Shown here one piece after another: positions 1-10,780 of a stretch of DNA of 64,000 nucleotides. Source of the DNA: Micrasema longulum (taxonomy: Eukaryota > Arthropoda > Insecta > Trichoptera > Brachycentridae); the NCBI GenBank assembly GCA_022494885.1, contig JAGVSM010002877.1, positions 1 to 64,000 on the forward strand, in the 5' to 3' direction. The translations under genes were made by a program, and so were the position numbers. The notes under the pieces are model-generated. The model did no database searches. It was not told the DNA's origin and saw only the letters and a list, made by a program, of their open reading frames with translations. Within the stretch, counting starts at the first letter, position 1, and every line of letters starts with the position of its first letter.

Positions 1-1222
1 AGATGGAAGTTGTCCATTTGGGAAATACAGAAGTGAAGGGTCATGATGAGGAACATTAGGTTTGGAAGGTATTTTTTTTGACCTCGACTTCCTCTCTACT
101 GATTTTTTGTAGGATATTGGCGCGGAGGGTGCGGGCATAACAACATTGACATTCGGTTTTGTCGTTTTAGAGACGATTTCTGCATAGGAAATCGTCGCTT
201 TTCCGAACATTTTAGAAGCTTCAATATATGAAATGTTTCTATCAGCCATCGTGTGTTTTATGTTTTGTTGCCTTTTAAGCTCAGGGCACAGCTTGCTGGT
301 GGCAGAGTGGTTACCAGAACAATTGAGGCATTTTATATCTTCTGCCGCCACCGTGCAGGATTCCCCATTGTGTGAGGAGCCACACTTGTAACAGCGCACA
401 AGGGATCTACAGACAGTCTTTGTATGTCCGTACTTACAGCATTTAAAACACTGAATTGTCGGAAATACGTAGAGTTCTACGGAGAGGGACACATTGAAGA
501 TGGAAATGTGGGAAGGTAGAGATTTTGAGTCGAAGGTCAAAACCACCGTGTGGGAGGGTTTCCATTCGACTACGTCACCATTACTCGATCTGTAATTCAG
601 TCGTCGAGCCTTGATTACTTTTCCGAATCCATGAGATACCTCGGCATTTTCCACAATGTCCTGTGGTAACACCTTGTTTAGTTACTAGGAAAGTCGGAAT
701 GAAAACGTTATAATTATCTTTTTTAGCTATTTCTGATTTTACGAACGTATTGGCTTCGTTTGCCGTCTTAAACTCCACAGAAATACGGTTACGGCCGACG
801 GACTTGATTCCGTTCCAGGCAGTCCGAATATTGTTTCTATGAAGAAATCGACCGAAGTCAATATCGTACAAGTTGGTTTGGGTGACGCCGTCTACTTGTA
901 CGTTTGTTACATGTACGATAAATGGAGCACGATCCATTCCATTGTACATGCGGGTAGGTGTGGTAATAGGCGATAAAGTGTTTGTGACCTCTGGAGTACC
1001 TGGGTTTGTAGAAGCTGAGGGTCGGGGGCTAGGTGTTTTATGTGGGAGGGGGCGGTCTGACTCAGAACTCGATTTCCTCTCCGAATTTATAAGTTTGAGT
1101 TTTTTTGATTTAGGCCTTATTGTAACAAATTCGGCGGGATCTGGAACAGTGTCCATTGTACCGCACGACGAATCTAATTGAGATCCATCCGGTGGATCCG
1201 GAGGTTTCTCTTTATCATTCAT
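1..1222 (-). mobile_element. LINE ORF1 (gag-like, zinc-knuckle) remnant, frameshifted, cut by window edge
   Basis: This minus-strand reading frame starts at the ATG at 1220-1222. It encodes a basic, proline-rich N-terminus followed by a fold typical of the RNA-binding ORF1 (gag-like) protein of Jockey/I-type non-LTR retrotransposons. Near 668-672 the frame shifts by one base, and the first frame then stops at 581. The other frame continues without a stop to base 1 and carries three zinc knuckles of CCHC type around 310-470: CFKCCKYGHTKTVC, CYKCGSSHNGESC and CLNCSGNHSATSKLC. ORF1 proteins of these elements bind LINE RNA. The reverse transcriptase ORF would lie left of the window. One frameshift suggests an inactive or slightly mis-sequenced copy. 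The clade assignment is an inference. Confidence 0.85.
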
Positions 1223-2150
1223 TTATAACAAATAAAAAAAAAGAAAAGTACAAAACAAGTTGTAAAAACCAAAAAAAAAATTTGGCTACACGTGTATGGA
1301 AAAAATAATTGTTACCTGGTTATTAGGTTTCGGGACAGAGAACGAAAACAAACACAAACTACTGAAAACACTTAATAATAGATAAAATTGTATGTACACC
1401 ACTCTTTTTTTAACCCAATTAGTGAATTATTTCGACTTTTTAAGGAAAAAACACAATAATTATTATCTAAGACAAACAAAAACGACCGCCACCACTGTTA
1501 GTCATAGACAATCTCTCTTGGTGACGTTTCGATCTCATAACCGTATCACGGGGGGTATAAAATAATATGTAAAAAAACAAAAAATGTTTTTATGGGGTTG
1601 GTTGGGTATTGAGATAGAGTGGTAGCGAGAGAAAATTTAATATGAGATTTGATCATCTCGGAGGCTGTGAAAAATCAAGTTCCGCGTTCGCACGTATGAA
1701 TAGACGGAAGCTGTCCGTCTCTCCGCTAACTGAGAGAAAGCGGGAACATCCGCCGAACGGAAACTTGAGATGAATTTGGAAGATCGCGTCTTCCTGGTGC
1801 CTCATCGGATATGTAGAATAGTAAGTTATTTTGCCATGTGTTCCCCTTTTTATCCCCCATCATGATAATATAATTCTAATTAAAACTAAATGAATTTAAA
1901 GCCCAAAAGAAAATAAAGAAAACTTAAATCTAATCTGAAAACTAGTGAATTGGAAGATAATTTAAAAAGCTTGAATGTTTTATGTACCTATGTTTATTAA
2001 GCTAGAACATGGAAATAATCTTAGAACTAGTTACAAACATGAGACAAAGAAAAATACTTACAGATCTAGGTCCTAAACTAATGCAGTTCGTAATTGTCAC
2101 TCTTCACTAATATCTTAATTCTGTCACAATATTATCGGTGGTTTCACTTA
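1223..2150. other. AT-rich stretch, probably LINE 5' leader then unassigned
   Basis: No gene is recognisable. The part next to 1222 lies where the 5' UTR of the minus-strand LINE would be expected. No clear element boundary, poly(A) tail or target-site duplication was seen. Confidence 0.4.
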
Positions 2151-2700
2151 TGTGGAGAGATGACGGATGGTAGTCCGGATGCTGTATTTGGACAAACACA
2201 TGCTGGGCGATGTCCTGGGCGGAGATCTGCCATGGATAGAGCCTTGGGCGGCTCTCGGGATTCGGTCCGAGGTGATGGTGACGGCGACAGCCAGCTGGAA
2301 GACTGGCCGGCCGTGGGCTGGGCACACGCGCTGGCGGTGCAGGAAACTGGCGTTCCTTTGGAGGACGATGGATTTCCTGGATGTGGAGGGACCTTCGCGG
2401 CTGGAAGGCGGCCTCCGATGACCCCGTGGAGTAGTCGGATTCCACGAGGTTTGCTACGTAGCACTGGCTACCCGTACACTCACTTCACTTCAACTTCCAC
2501 GACTCTCGACATTGTATCGTCTCCGCGATCGACGGTACGATCGCGTAGACTCGACTCGACTCGCTTCCCCGACTGTCGACCGACTCTTGGTCGACCCTAC
2601 TTCCCGACTCTTTTCCGACTCGTCGTTCCAACCGTTTGGGGTGGTTTTATAACACCTGAATTAGGAGCTCTCTCCTCCTTCCTCTCACTTATTGCTTAAA
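2150..2700. other. GC-rich island of unknown nature
   Basis: GC and CpG content rises sharply against the AT-rich surroundings. Several overlapping open frames exist on both strands, but none looks like a known domain, so they are probably by-products of base composition. The 3' half (about 2515-2600) has repeated gactcgactcg and ccgact words. A TATAA-like word occurs near 2647. It may be a promoter or first exon, a fragment of an LTR element, or a CpG-rich repeat; the sequence does not decide. Confidence 0.35.
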
Positions 2701-3327
2701 ATTTGGCCCTTGTTATGTTTTATATTTTTAGTTTATAAAACCCTTTTCAGTTTTCAACATTTTAAATAACTTCACTTTAAAGTTTAGTTTACCGGTGTAA
2801 AAAAAAATTTTAAAAAATTTATAATTATGTTTTATTTGAATCCTGATATGCCTTATATTATAAACATAATATAATGTATGTATTATGTCTTAATAGTGTA
2901 TTATGTTAACTATGTAACTTTATTTTTAAATCTTAATAATATTTTTATTTAATTTTTATACTTGAAAAAATGTTAACTATGTTTAGTGTGTAACTTTTTC
3001 TTATTATATAGTATGTATAATGTAAAAGCCCCATGGGCGTCAACAGAAAGAAAAATAAAAAAAAATAAAAAAAACTCATTGTCTCTTTTCCACACTTATT
3101 CATAAACGTCTCGTCATATTTAAAACTAAAATATTATGTTCTGCATATTATTTCTTATAAAACTAAATTATAATTGACTAAGATTAGAATGTATATAATA
3201 TTAAATATGTTAAAACTAATTAATTAAAAATAAACATATACTAAACATTGAAAATTAAATCATCAAACTAATTTTTATTTATGAAGATTAGAAAGGAATC
3301 ATAAATTAAAAAATTGGAAATGATTCA
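2701..3327. other. AT-rich sequence without recognisable feature
   Basis: Low-complexity A/T sequence; no open frame, RNA or repeat boundary could be supported. Confidence 0.5.
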
Positions 3328-3490
3328 CCTCCTAGTGCAGTGGTTGGCGCGTTCGCTTACCAAACTTGAGGTCCTAGGTTCGATTCCTGGCAAGGTGGAT
3401 GTAAAATACCTTCATACATATTATAAAATAATAGCTGATGCGTTGCAATTGGCGCACTGGTGCAGTGCTTTATGTACCACGGGCGCGGAT
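3328..3490 (+). mobile_element. tRNA-derived SINE, copy 1
   Basis: The head carries an A-box-like segment (tagtgcagtggttggcg, about 3343-3359) and a B-box (ggttcgattcc, about 3378-3388), the internal RNA polymerase III promoter of a tRNA-derived SINE. The tail (3435-3485, gatgcgttgcaattgg...) matches the 3' module of the copies at 44990-45250, 45510-45760 and, inverted, 17670-17895. It is not a functional tRNA gene because no cloverleaf closes around the boxes. Confidence 0.7.
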
Positions 3491-4330
3491 TAGAAAATGA
3501 TGGCGCAAAAGTTAATTAGAGTTTTAAGTTTATATGTGGCAAGTTGGAATAATCGGCGCGCGTACGAATGAAGATGTATGAGATTTGAAGAAGAAAAAGG
3601 TTTGTATGTATTACAGAGGAATCAATTACGCGTTTTATTTTGTTGTGTTGATATAAGTTTTTAAAATACAAATATTATTTTAATGGCCATCGATTTGCGA
3701 ATTATTATTAAAAAAGGTTATTTTTCCCCCAGCGGAAAACATGGGTAAATATTTATAGTTAAAGTTATTATTTTCAATAGAGAGGGTTTTGAAATTCCGG
3801 ATAATTCGCCGTTCGGTCATTTGAATTTAACCCTAGGTCGTAATTGACATTAACAATGGACGAAATATTTGTGAATACCTAGTAACGGCTTTGGTAAATG
3901 GGGATTTATTTTAATGAATTTATTTGTAAAGGTGGTCATTAAAATGGGGTTCTTTTCGGAATCGGCTAGCATGAACTAATAGGTTATATGTAAATGCATT
4001 ATTGCCGAGAAACCCCAGATTAGAGAAAACAAAAGAATGTATTGGAAAGTTATATTTAAATTCGTATTGAAATATTTTAAAATATCGCCGCGTTTTTTTT
4101 CCCAATACAAATAAAGGTTGATTTTATAGTCTAAAACGAAAATAGCTGCTTATTTTACGGGGACATAAGATTTTAATTCCTGAATATTTTAAACAGGTAT
4201 GTTTAGCTCGTATCAACCGGCTTCATACCTTCATAGATAATAGATACAATCTCTGCCATAGATATATATTAGCGCGTCATTTTTTTCTCAACTTTCTGAC
4301 GTTTTCTCATAGAATTTTTTGATCGACGGC
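3491..4330. other. Intergenic region upstream of SF3A2
   Basis: No coding feature was recognised. The SF3A2 promoter should lie in its right-hand part, but no specific core element could be assigned. Confidence 0.4.
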
Positions 4331-4405
4331 AGCTTTGCAGTTATATTGTTGTTTTATATTAATAATTTGATTAATATTTGAGTTTGTTAGAGTGTAACTA
4401 CAAAG
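4330..4405 (+). other. Putative 5' UTR exon of SF3A2
   Basis: A good donor (caaag|gtaac) at 4405/4406 faces an acceptor (tttcag) ending at 4564, eight bases before the SF3A2 start codon. That is the layout expected for an intron in the 5' UTR. The exon's left end is not determined. Confidence 0.4.
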
Positions 4406-4571
4406 GTAACATTTCTTGTATTTAAATTGTTTTTAGTATTTCCAACTTATTAGTTAACCTCAAAATATTTTTCATTCACTATAAAATCCATTTTTATGAA
4501 TAATTCGTTTTATAGCATAGAACATTTACCTGATTTCTCGTAAACAATATTACTTTCATTTCAGCTTCATA

Positions 4572-6967
4572 ATGGATTTTCAAAACCGTCCCGGCGGAAA
4601 AACCGGGGGTGGCGGTGTAGCTAGCTGGTCTGAAAGCAATCGGGATAGAAGGGAAAGATTAAGGCTTCTTGCGTTGGAGACCATTGACCTTAATAAAGAC
4701 CCTTATTTTATGAAAAATCATTTGGGTATGTTGTTATTCTAAAAATCTTGCATTCACCAATGAGTTGTTTTTATTCTCTGCATAGTGGCTTAACTTACGT
4801 ATGCAACTCGTCATATAGTCACAGAGTAAAACTGAATGTTTTATTCAAAACATCAAAATTTTTCTTTGAAGAAGTGAAATTTGATGTAAGCCATACTTTC
4901 TGTGTTTTTTTAATGGGGCGTCCATTGACGTAAATCGTCTATCCTAATATACTTTTCATAGTTACTTAGCTCGATTTTTGCTAGAACTTGTTAAAAACAC
5001 ACAGAAATTAGAATACATAGAACACATAAAAAAAAAGTATATTTTGTTTAATTGGACTCAGACTTCATACACAGCAGCCAAACTCAATCACCTCTAGACC
5101 ACTAGCTGGACAAGAATTAATTTTATGTATTTTCGTATTGTATTATACATATTTTGAAAATATGCCAAATGATTAAATATTTAGTAAACAAAAATGCTTA
5201 TTAGCTGAATTCACTTTCCACATAATTAAGATATTTGAAGATTATATTTTACTATTTTATGTGCAGGAACATACGAGTGTAAATTGTGTCTCACTCTTCA
5301 CAACAATGAAGGAAGTTACCTAGCTCACACGCAAGGGAAGAAGCATCAGGCTAACTTGGCTCGAAGAGTTGCTTTAGAAGCTAAGGAAGCTCCCCAACAG
5401 TTGGCTCCTGAGAAGCCCAGGATTGAGCCAAAGAAGTTTGTAAAGATTGGAAGACCAGGGTACAGAGTTACTAAGCAGAGAGATCCAGAAAACGGCCAAC
5501 AGAGTCTTTTGTTCCAAGTAGATTATCCAGGTCAGTTGAAAATTTTACAGTCATAGTAAAGGCTTTTTCTACCTTCATTTTATTTATATTTTTTTTATTT
5601 AAAAAAAAAACTTGTTTAAATATGACTTTGCTACCTCTCTGATTGGTTTAAAATGCTCTTATTTAGAGAGGGATCTTGAATAATAAACATTACAGTCTAC
5701 ATAAAAGTCTACAATTTATGCAAGGGGAGCGACTTGCTGATGAATTGAATGTGATGGTTTTTAAAAGAAATGAAACCATGACTAAATGTGAGATCACTGT
5801 GAATTAAGATAACAGGTATAGGAATTTATGTATCTGAGAAGTATGTTTACTAGGAAAGAAAATACTGTGAAAAATATTAAAAGGAGGGTAACTGCAGGGA
5901 ACAAGATGAACGGTGCACTGAAATCAACTATGGCAAATAAATGTTTGTTGATAAAGAAGGTGAAATTAGCCATTCACAATGGAGTCCAAATGCTGACCCT
6001 TGCGTATGGAAGCAAATTGGAAAAACAAGGATGATAGTAGGCTGAATGCTGTCAAAATCCAATCTCTCAGACAAATGTGTGGTAAAACTATCTCCGATAG
6101 GTGCACAAATGTCAAGATCCGTACATTATGTAAGTCTGAGATAAGCATTATCGACAAAATCACGAAAGGAGTTCTGCATTGGTTTTGACATGTAGACATG
6201 TTTTGACAGCGAAATAATGGTTAAGAAGATTTACGATGTGTATGGATGTACAAGAAGCGAGGTCTGTATGCAAATACAGTGCTATGGCATTTTATCCTCT
6301 CTGCCTACCCCTGCGTTCTGGTGATGGTTTGATGTTCTTTTTACAATAATTTATGTCCAAACAGATCATAACTAGAATGTGCGAAGAAAAATGATATGAA
6401 TGAAAATAAAAATCCAATACTTTTCATATATCTCAAAATGCCTAGCCTAGGGTATCTCTATCTCTGAACAATGAAAATGCAAATGTCATTCCTTTTTATT
6501 GGGTGATGTATCAAAATGTCGAGTAAATAAAAAAAAATCGTTCTCCTGGTAAAATTTTGCTCTTAAATGTGTATTTTACAGAGATCTCTGAAGGGATTCA
6601 GCCCCGTCATCGCTTCATGTCTGCGTATGAACAAAAAGTGGAGCCACCGGATCGTAAATGGCAGTACCTTCTGTTTGCAGCAGAACCTTATGAGACCATC
6701 GCATTTAAAGTTCCTAGTCGGGAGGTTGAGAAGCATGACACAAAGTTTTGGACGCACTGGAACAAGGACACCAAGCAATTTTTCCTACAATTTGCATTTA
6801 AGATGGTGGAAATTCAGCGACCGCATCACCCGCCCAAATTGCTTCCTCCCCTACCACCTCCACCCCCCATGATGGGTGTGCCTCCCCCTCGCCCTCCCAT
6901 GTTTAACCCTGTCCCTCCCCCACCTCCACTCATGCCAGTTCCTCCACCCCCTCCACATATGCAGTAA
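4572..6967 (+). CDS. SF3A2: Splicing factor 3A subunit 2 (SF3A2/SAP62), complete, three coding exons
   Basis: The product is the SF3A2 subunit of the SF3a complex. It joins the 17S U2 snRNP and helps anchor it at the intron branch site in the nucleus. Coding exons are 4572-4725, 5267-5530 and 6582-6967, all with GT-AG borders and compatible phases, giving 804 nt and 267 residues. The start MDFQNRPGGKTGGGGVAS is the conserved family N-terminus. A matrin-type C2H2 zinc finger uses C56, C59, H72 and H78 (YECKLC...HTQGKKH). The conserved core with FVKIGRPGY and PRHRFMSAYEQ follows. The protein ends in a proline-rich tail (PPPPPMMG...PPPPPHMQ) much shorter than the long repeat tail of vertebrate SF3A2. 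Intron 2 holds a LINE remnant. All domains are intact, so this is probably the functional gene. Confidence 0.97.
5815..6340 (+). mobile_element. LINE 3'-end fragment in SF3A2 intron 2
   Basis: Frames on the plus strand spell the C-terminal part of a non-LTR retrotransposon polyprotein: YLRSMFTRKENT, RRVTAGNKMNGAL, then KIQSLRQMCGKTISDRC in a shifted frame. The same order of motifs occurs in the LINE at 32141-32730, so both belong to one family. It is 5'-truncated, frameshifted and non-coding in practice. Confidence 0.75.
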
Positions 6968-7013
6968 AACCACTTGTATTATTTACCTTTCACAATATTT
7001 CTTTTATCTTTAT

Positions 7014-7064
7014 AATAAAAAACATAATTAAACTGTGCGCTGTTCACTCTTTCCATCCAATAAA
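7014..7064 (+). terminator. SF3A2 polyadenylation signals
   Basis: Two AATAAA hexamers, at about 7014-7019 and 7059-7064, lie 47 and 92 bases after the SF3A2 stop codon and probably direct cleavage of its transcript. Confidence 0.65.
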
Positions 7065-7124
7065 TCTTTATCTAATAATCATCTTTATGATTTTTTAAAG
7101 TACATATTTTGCCGACATGACATA

Positions 7125-7260
7125 TCTAATCTATATATATAAAAGGCAATGTTTGTATGTGTGTCCTCTATAGACTGAATAACTACTGGACCGATTTACG
7201 TGCGGTTTTCAGCAAAATGTAGATCTTTTCCATGAGCATATTTATAGCTCTTAAAATCTT
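7125..7260 (+). repeat. Dispersed repeat (ctatatatataaaa... accgatttacgtgcggttttcag), copy 1
   Basis: The segment from ctatatatataaaa to gtagatctttt shares the block cgatttacgtgcggttttcag and flanking words with 26975-27090. This layout is common for 5' ends of short dispersed repeats in insects, often Helitron or foldback related, but the class is not proven here. Confidence 0.5.
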
Positions 7261-7978
7261 CAATTTATTTATTAAGTAGGAGATTTGAAAACACCTGTCT
7301 CAACGCGTGTTGCTTCAAAAAAGTTCAAAATACTATTCTCCAAACCGAGAATCCTTAAATAACTTATGTAATTTGCAAGCTTACTTTCAGAGGAAAAACC
7401 ACAACTGGTATACTTATTTGTATGAAGAAATAAGCTAGAATAATCAGATAGTTTCTTGGCTCACGCGTTTTATTATTTAATTTTACTTTGAGAAAAATAT
7501 TAATGGTAAAAATAGATTTATAAGAATTAATAATTTGTTTTTCTGTAAATAAAGTTACCATAAAACATTACTATGGATAATGGTAAGCAACGCATAATCA
7601 TTTATGTGGATGATTTTCCCCTGCTTGGTAGCAGCCAACTCCTACACATCTCCCTGGTTCAGAACCACGTTTCGTAGTTAAGATGAGAGCCTTTTGACAA
7701 ACTGTCAACTGTGGATGGCCAGGGCCATAAGAATAATAGAATAAACAACCTAGCCGCAGCGCCTCAATGACAGTTGCCATTGGGGGTTACTGCATTCTAC
7801 ATTTCTCCTGAAAACTCAAAAGCGGGTCATTTTGAGCCCGCCTCAATAAGCTGCCACGTTTCACATCTGTGGAGGATAGGTGCTATTCAGAGTCCATCTG
7901 GTTCTTTACATTCTTAGATCTTTTTGCACATGACAATGTTTATGTAGTATGAAAATCATAGATCAGTGAGTGTCATCT
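7261..7978. other. Unassigned intergenic sequence
   Basis: No gene was found. A higher-GC part at 7610-7880 looks like an old repeat but has no partner in this window. Confidence 0.4.
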
Positions 7979-7986
7979 GTGTAAAA

Positions 7987-8217
7987 CATCGATGGGTAAC
8001 CTTTGACACACGTGTCGGGGGTGACATGCTAAGACATTTTGGATGCCACGCATCACGGATTATCTTCACCCAAAAACGAGATATGCGCTTTCTTAGTTTC
8101 TCTTTCATTTATACTAGTTGCAAAAATTATAAATATTCCTAGACGGGACAAAGCACCCCAAATCAAGCTAGGTTTTTCAAAATTTTGGCACCAAGCCAAA
8201 AAGGTGACCCATCACTG
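7987..8217. mobile_element. hAT-like non-autonomous DNA element
   Basis: The ends are imperfect inverted repeats: catcgatgggtaacctttg on the left and, read inward from the right, cagtgatgggtcaccttttt. They are flanked by 8-bp direct repeats gtgtaaaa (7979-7986) and gtctaaac (8218-8225), matching at six of eight positions. Eight-base target duplications with CAGTG-type ends are the hallmark of hAT transposons. The 231-bp element has no transposase frame. Confidence 0.65.
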
Positions 8218-8225
8218 GTCTAAAC

Positions 8226-8798
8226 CAATATCCATGTGTGCCGCCCTTACAAGCTTAAAGGCAGTATCTAACAAAATTTAAAAAATGAGTTTTTTGATGC
8301 CATATCATAAATAAATGCAGTATTTCTAAACAACTTACATAAATACATCTAAAATGAAAACTGTCTTGATAAATATAATAAAAAATACATAAAACCTCAA
8401 TTTTATATTATGCTTAAAATGCTTTTTACTGCATCCTTGCTTGGAATGGCAGTATGGGCCACCATAAATGTTGCTTTTCTTAAATAAAAAAATGTAATTT
8501 ATTGTTTTAAATGCCTTAAATAAGATAAAACTAACAGGCAACTTATATTTCGAAGGAAAACTGGCCAAGTCAAAATTCTCATTTGTTGGCAAATCAAGAT
8601 TGAAGTGTCTTTTGATTTACATCAGTCTTTATCGACCACAAGGAGTCAACTTCGGCCTGCAAGGGGGTCCACGAGAGCGGATCCAGCTATTTCAAAACAA
8701 AAAAATGTTGAAAAATCTCAGTTGCAAAAAATTGACTGCTAGTTTTCCTTGTATGCTCACGATTTGGAGTAAAAAAAAACAAAATAGGTGTTTCTGTT
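8226..8798. other. AT-rich sequence downstream of RpL27A
   Basis: No feature recognised; it lies beyond the RpL27A poly(A) signal. Confidence 0.4.
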
Positions 8799-8799
8799 T

Positions 8800-8805
8800 T
8801 TTATT
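8800..8805 (-). terminator. Poly(A) signal of RpL27A exon
   Basis: AATAAA on the minus strand, 16 bases after the stop codon of the RpL27A terminal exon, close to the distance expected for a compact ribosomal protein 3' UTR. Confidence 0.6.
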
Positions 8806-8821
8806 GTTTCTTATTAAAATC

Positions 8822-8950
8822 TTATGCAGTTAGTACACACGCTCCTCCAACTTTCTTGATCTTCCTCTCAGCTGTTTTTGAGAAAAATTTAGCCTTGACA
8901 ATGACAGGTTGGTTTGGGAGACATCCCTTACCCAAAAGCTTGTAGTAACC
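8822..8950 (-). CDS. RpL27A: Ribosomal protein L27A (uL15), terminal coding exon only
   Basis: Read on the minus strand, 43 codons including the stop follow an acceptor (tttcttgcag|ggt). The peptide has [38 protein letters not shown] and ends LTA, which matches the C-terminus of cytosolic 60S protein L27A (human ending ...GGACVLVA). Family proteins are about 148 residues, so roughly the first 106 residues must come from exons at higher coordinates. None was recognised in the window. A Tc1 element sits about 150 bp upstream, in what would be the intron. The exon has no stop or frameshift. It may be part of a live gene with a long intron, or a stray exon copy. Confidence 0.8.
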   Translation of the reverse strand, partial: GYYKLLGKGCLPNQPVIVKAKFFSKTAERKIKKVGGACVLTA

Positions 8951-9272
8951 CTGCAAGAAATAACAGTATACATTAGATGTTGCATGTTGAGAGCTTCACA
9001 AGAATTAGAAAGGAGTTATATTAAATCAGAAAAAAAACGGATCGACATTTATATTGCATTTGTACGATGCTTTCCGACCGCCCGTTATATATCATCATGT
9101 TACACCGCAAGACAAAAAAAATTACGAGTTTACCTGCTACCGCGCCCCTTGACTTTACTGAACCCTTTTTCTAAGAAATCCTTTATTGATACCTCTTTCT
9201 TTTGTTTAATAAATTAAGGACACTATGTGTCACCTTTCTACAATATTTACATTTTAAAATGTCTCAACAGTC

Positions 9273-10417
9273 TTGTTTTACCAGCGTTTGAGTGAACATA
9301 ACAGAACAACCGTGGAAAGTGCAAAGCAAATGTTGATTGCGATAAAATCCAAAATAATCACATTGTCGCAAGAAAACATATCTAATTGTGAAATATCTCG
9401 TCGAGTTGGGTATTCAGAAGGTGCAGTGAGGTTTTTATTAAAAAAATCCAAGAAACTGGATCCATAGAACGGAAAAAAGGAAGCGGACGGGGGCGCGTGA
9501 CATCTGCCCGAGATGATAGCTTAATAAAAAAAATTGTTATGCGCGATCGATTTTTAACGGCACCTGAAATACACGCAGAGGTGCAGTCTACCAACACATC
9601 AACATTTTCAGTAAAAACAGTGTCCAGGCGGCTGTTGGAGCATGGTTTCCAAGCACGGAGTCCCGCAAAGAAACCATTACTCACGGACAAAATGAAGAAG
9701 GCTAGACTGGATTGGGCAAAAGAGCACCAGAATTGGACCTTGGAGGATTGGCAAAATGTTGTTTTCTCTGATGAATCAAAATTCAACCTTTTGGTCCAGA
9801 CGGCAGAAAGATAGTTCGACGAAAACGTGGGGAAAGATATCATCCGTCGTGCGTCACTCGAACCGTTAAACATTCACCCTACGTGATGATTTGGGGGTGC
9901 ATGACAGCATACGGTTTTGGACCTCTAAATTTTGTACAGGGTACGATGAATGCCATTCAGTACAAAAAAGTGTTAAAAAAACATATTATTCCAACAATCG
10001 AGGACATTACGCGGTATACCGCGGACCCAATTTTTCAGGACGATTCTGCGCCGTGCCATAGAGCCCGCACTGTGAGTACAAATATATATATTTTTTAATG
10101 CATTTTGTGACCACATGATAAATAATTTATTGTTTTTTATTGTTTTTTATAGATCAATGAATTCAAGGAGAAAATTGGCTTAAAATCGTTGACGTGGCCC
10201 GGGAATAGCCCTGATTTGAACCCGATAGAAAATTTATGGGCGATTATGAAAAAAAAGTCGGGAAAAAAAATCAAAAAACATTGAGGAATTAAAAAAAAAC
10301 TTAATTCAAGTTTGGGAAGAAGAAATAACATCAGAAATTTTAGATTCGCTTTACGCTTCTCTAAATAATAAAATTTTACATGTTATAAAAAATAAAGGTG
10401 AATTCACTAAGTACTAA
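9273..10417 (+). pseudogene. Tc1-like DD34E transposase, frameshifted, with apparent intron
   Basis: The N-terminus holds a helix-turn-helix segment (NCEISRRVGYSEGAVRFLL) for binding the inverted repeats. The DDE catalytic triad is visible: D in VVFSDESKF (about 9770), D in IFQDDSAPCHRA (about 10040) and E in SPDLNPIENLW (about 10225). The frame shifts near 9440 (A run), near 9795 (T run) and near 10265 (A run), and the coding sequence ends at 10417. Bases 10072-10152 look like a GT-AG intron whose removal restores continuity across the CHRART/INEFKEK junction. As written, no intact protein can be made. The start is uncertain; the frame opens upstream of 9273. Confidence 0.88.
10072..10152 (+). 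other. Apparent spliceosomal intron in the transposase
   Basis: The segment starts gtgagt and ends with a T-rich tract and ttatag. It is 81 nt, AT-rich and divides the frame exactly between codons. Family alignment expects no residues here. Confidence 0.7.
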
Positions 10418-10780
10418 ATATTTTTAAATGTTATAAATATGTTTAAATGTAAAATACTTTAATTTAAAATAAAGCGATAAGAACCTACTTCTTAAATATG
10501 AATTAAAAATAACATGTCTTTTATTATTCCATCACAAACACTCGACCATAAATGAACCGTTATGGGTCTCTAAGGTTCGGGTAATCTGATACCTAATATA
10601 TAATGGCAATTTCTAAGTACAATTCATGAGTAAGATTTTTTATTTTAACCTTGAAATAACGAGTAGTCATCACATATGTCAAACAATATAAAAAAAACTA
10701 ATTAAATATCAAGAATAATTCATTATATGTCAATTTTAGTTTTTTTTGAGAACTCGTAAATTTATTTGTCTTGCGGTGTA

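Larger units (their letters stand above)
9101..10780 (+). mobile_element. Tc1/mariner transposon with 28-bp inverted repeats
   Basis: The ends are inverted repeats: 9101-9130 begins TACACCGCAAGACAAA and 10751-10780 is its reverse complement with two or three mismatches. The terminal TA on both sides is the duplicated target expected for Tc1/mariner. Between them lies a degraded transposase gene on the plus strand. Length is about 1.68 kb, normal for the superfamily. Confidence 0.92.

Noticed and set aside
873..1181. Plus-strand open frame opposite the LINE ORF1
   Set aside because: It is the shadow of the minus-strand ORF1 and has no motif of its own.
2094..2699. Long overlapping open frames on both strands in the GC-rich island
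   Set aside because: No domain, family motif or splice structure; overlap on both strands fits GC-driven absence of stops.
3343..3392. Possible tRNA gene at the A/B boxes
   Set aside because: Acceptor and anticodon stems do not form, and the 3' module recurs in several copies, so it is a SINE head.
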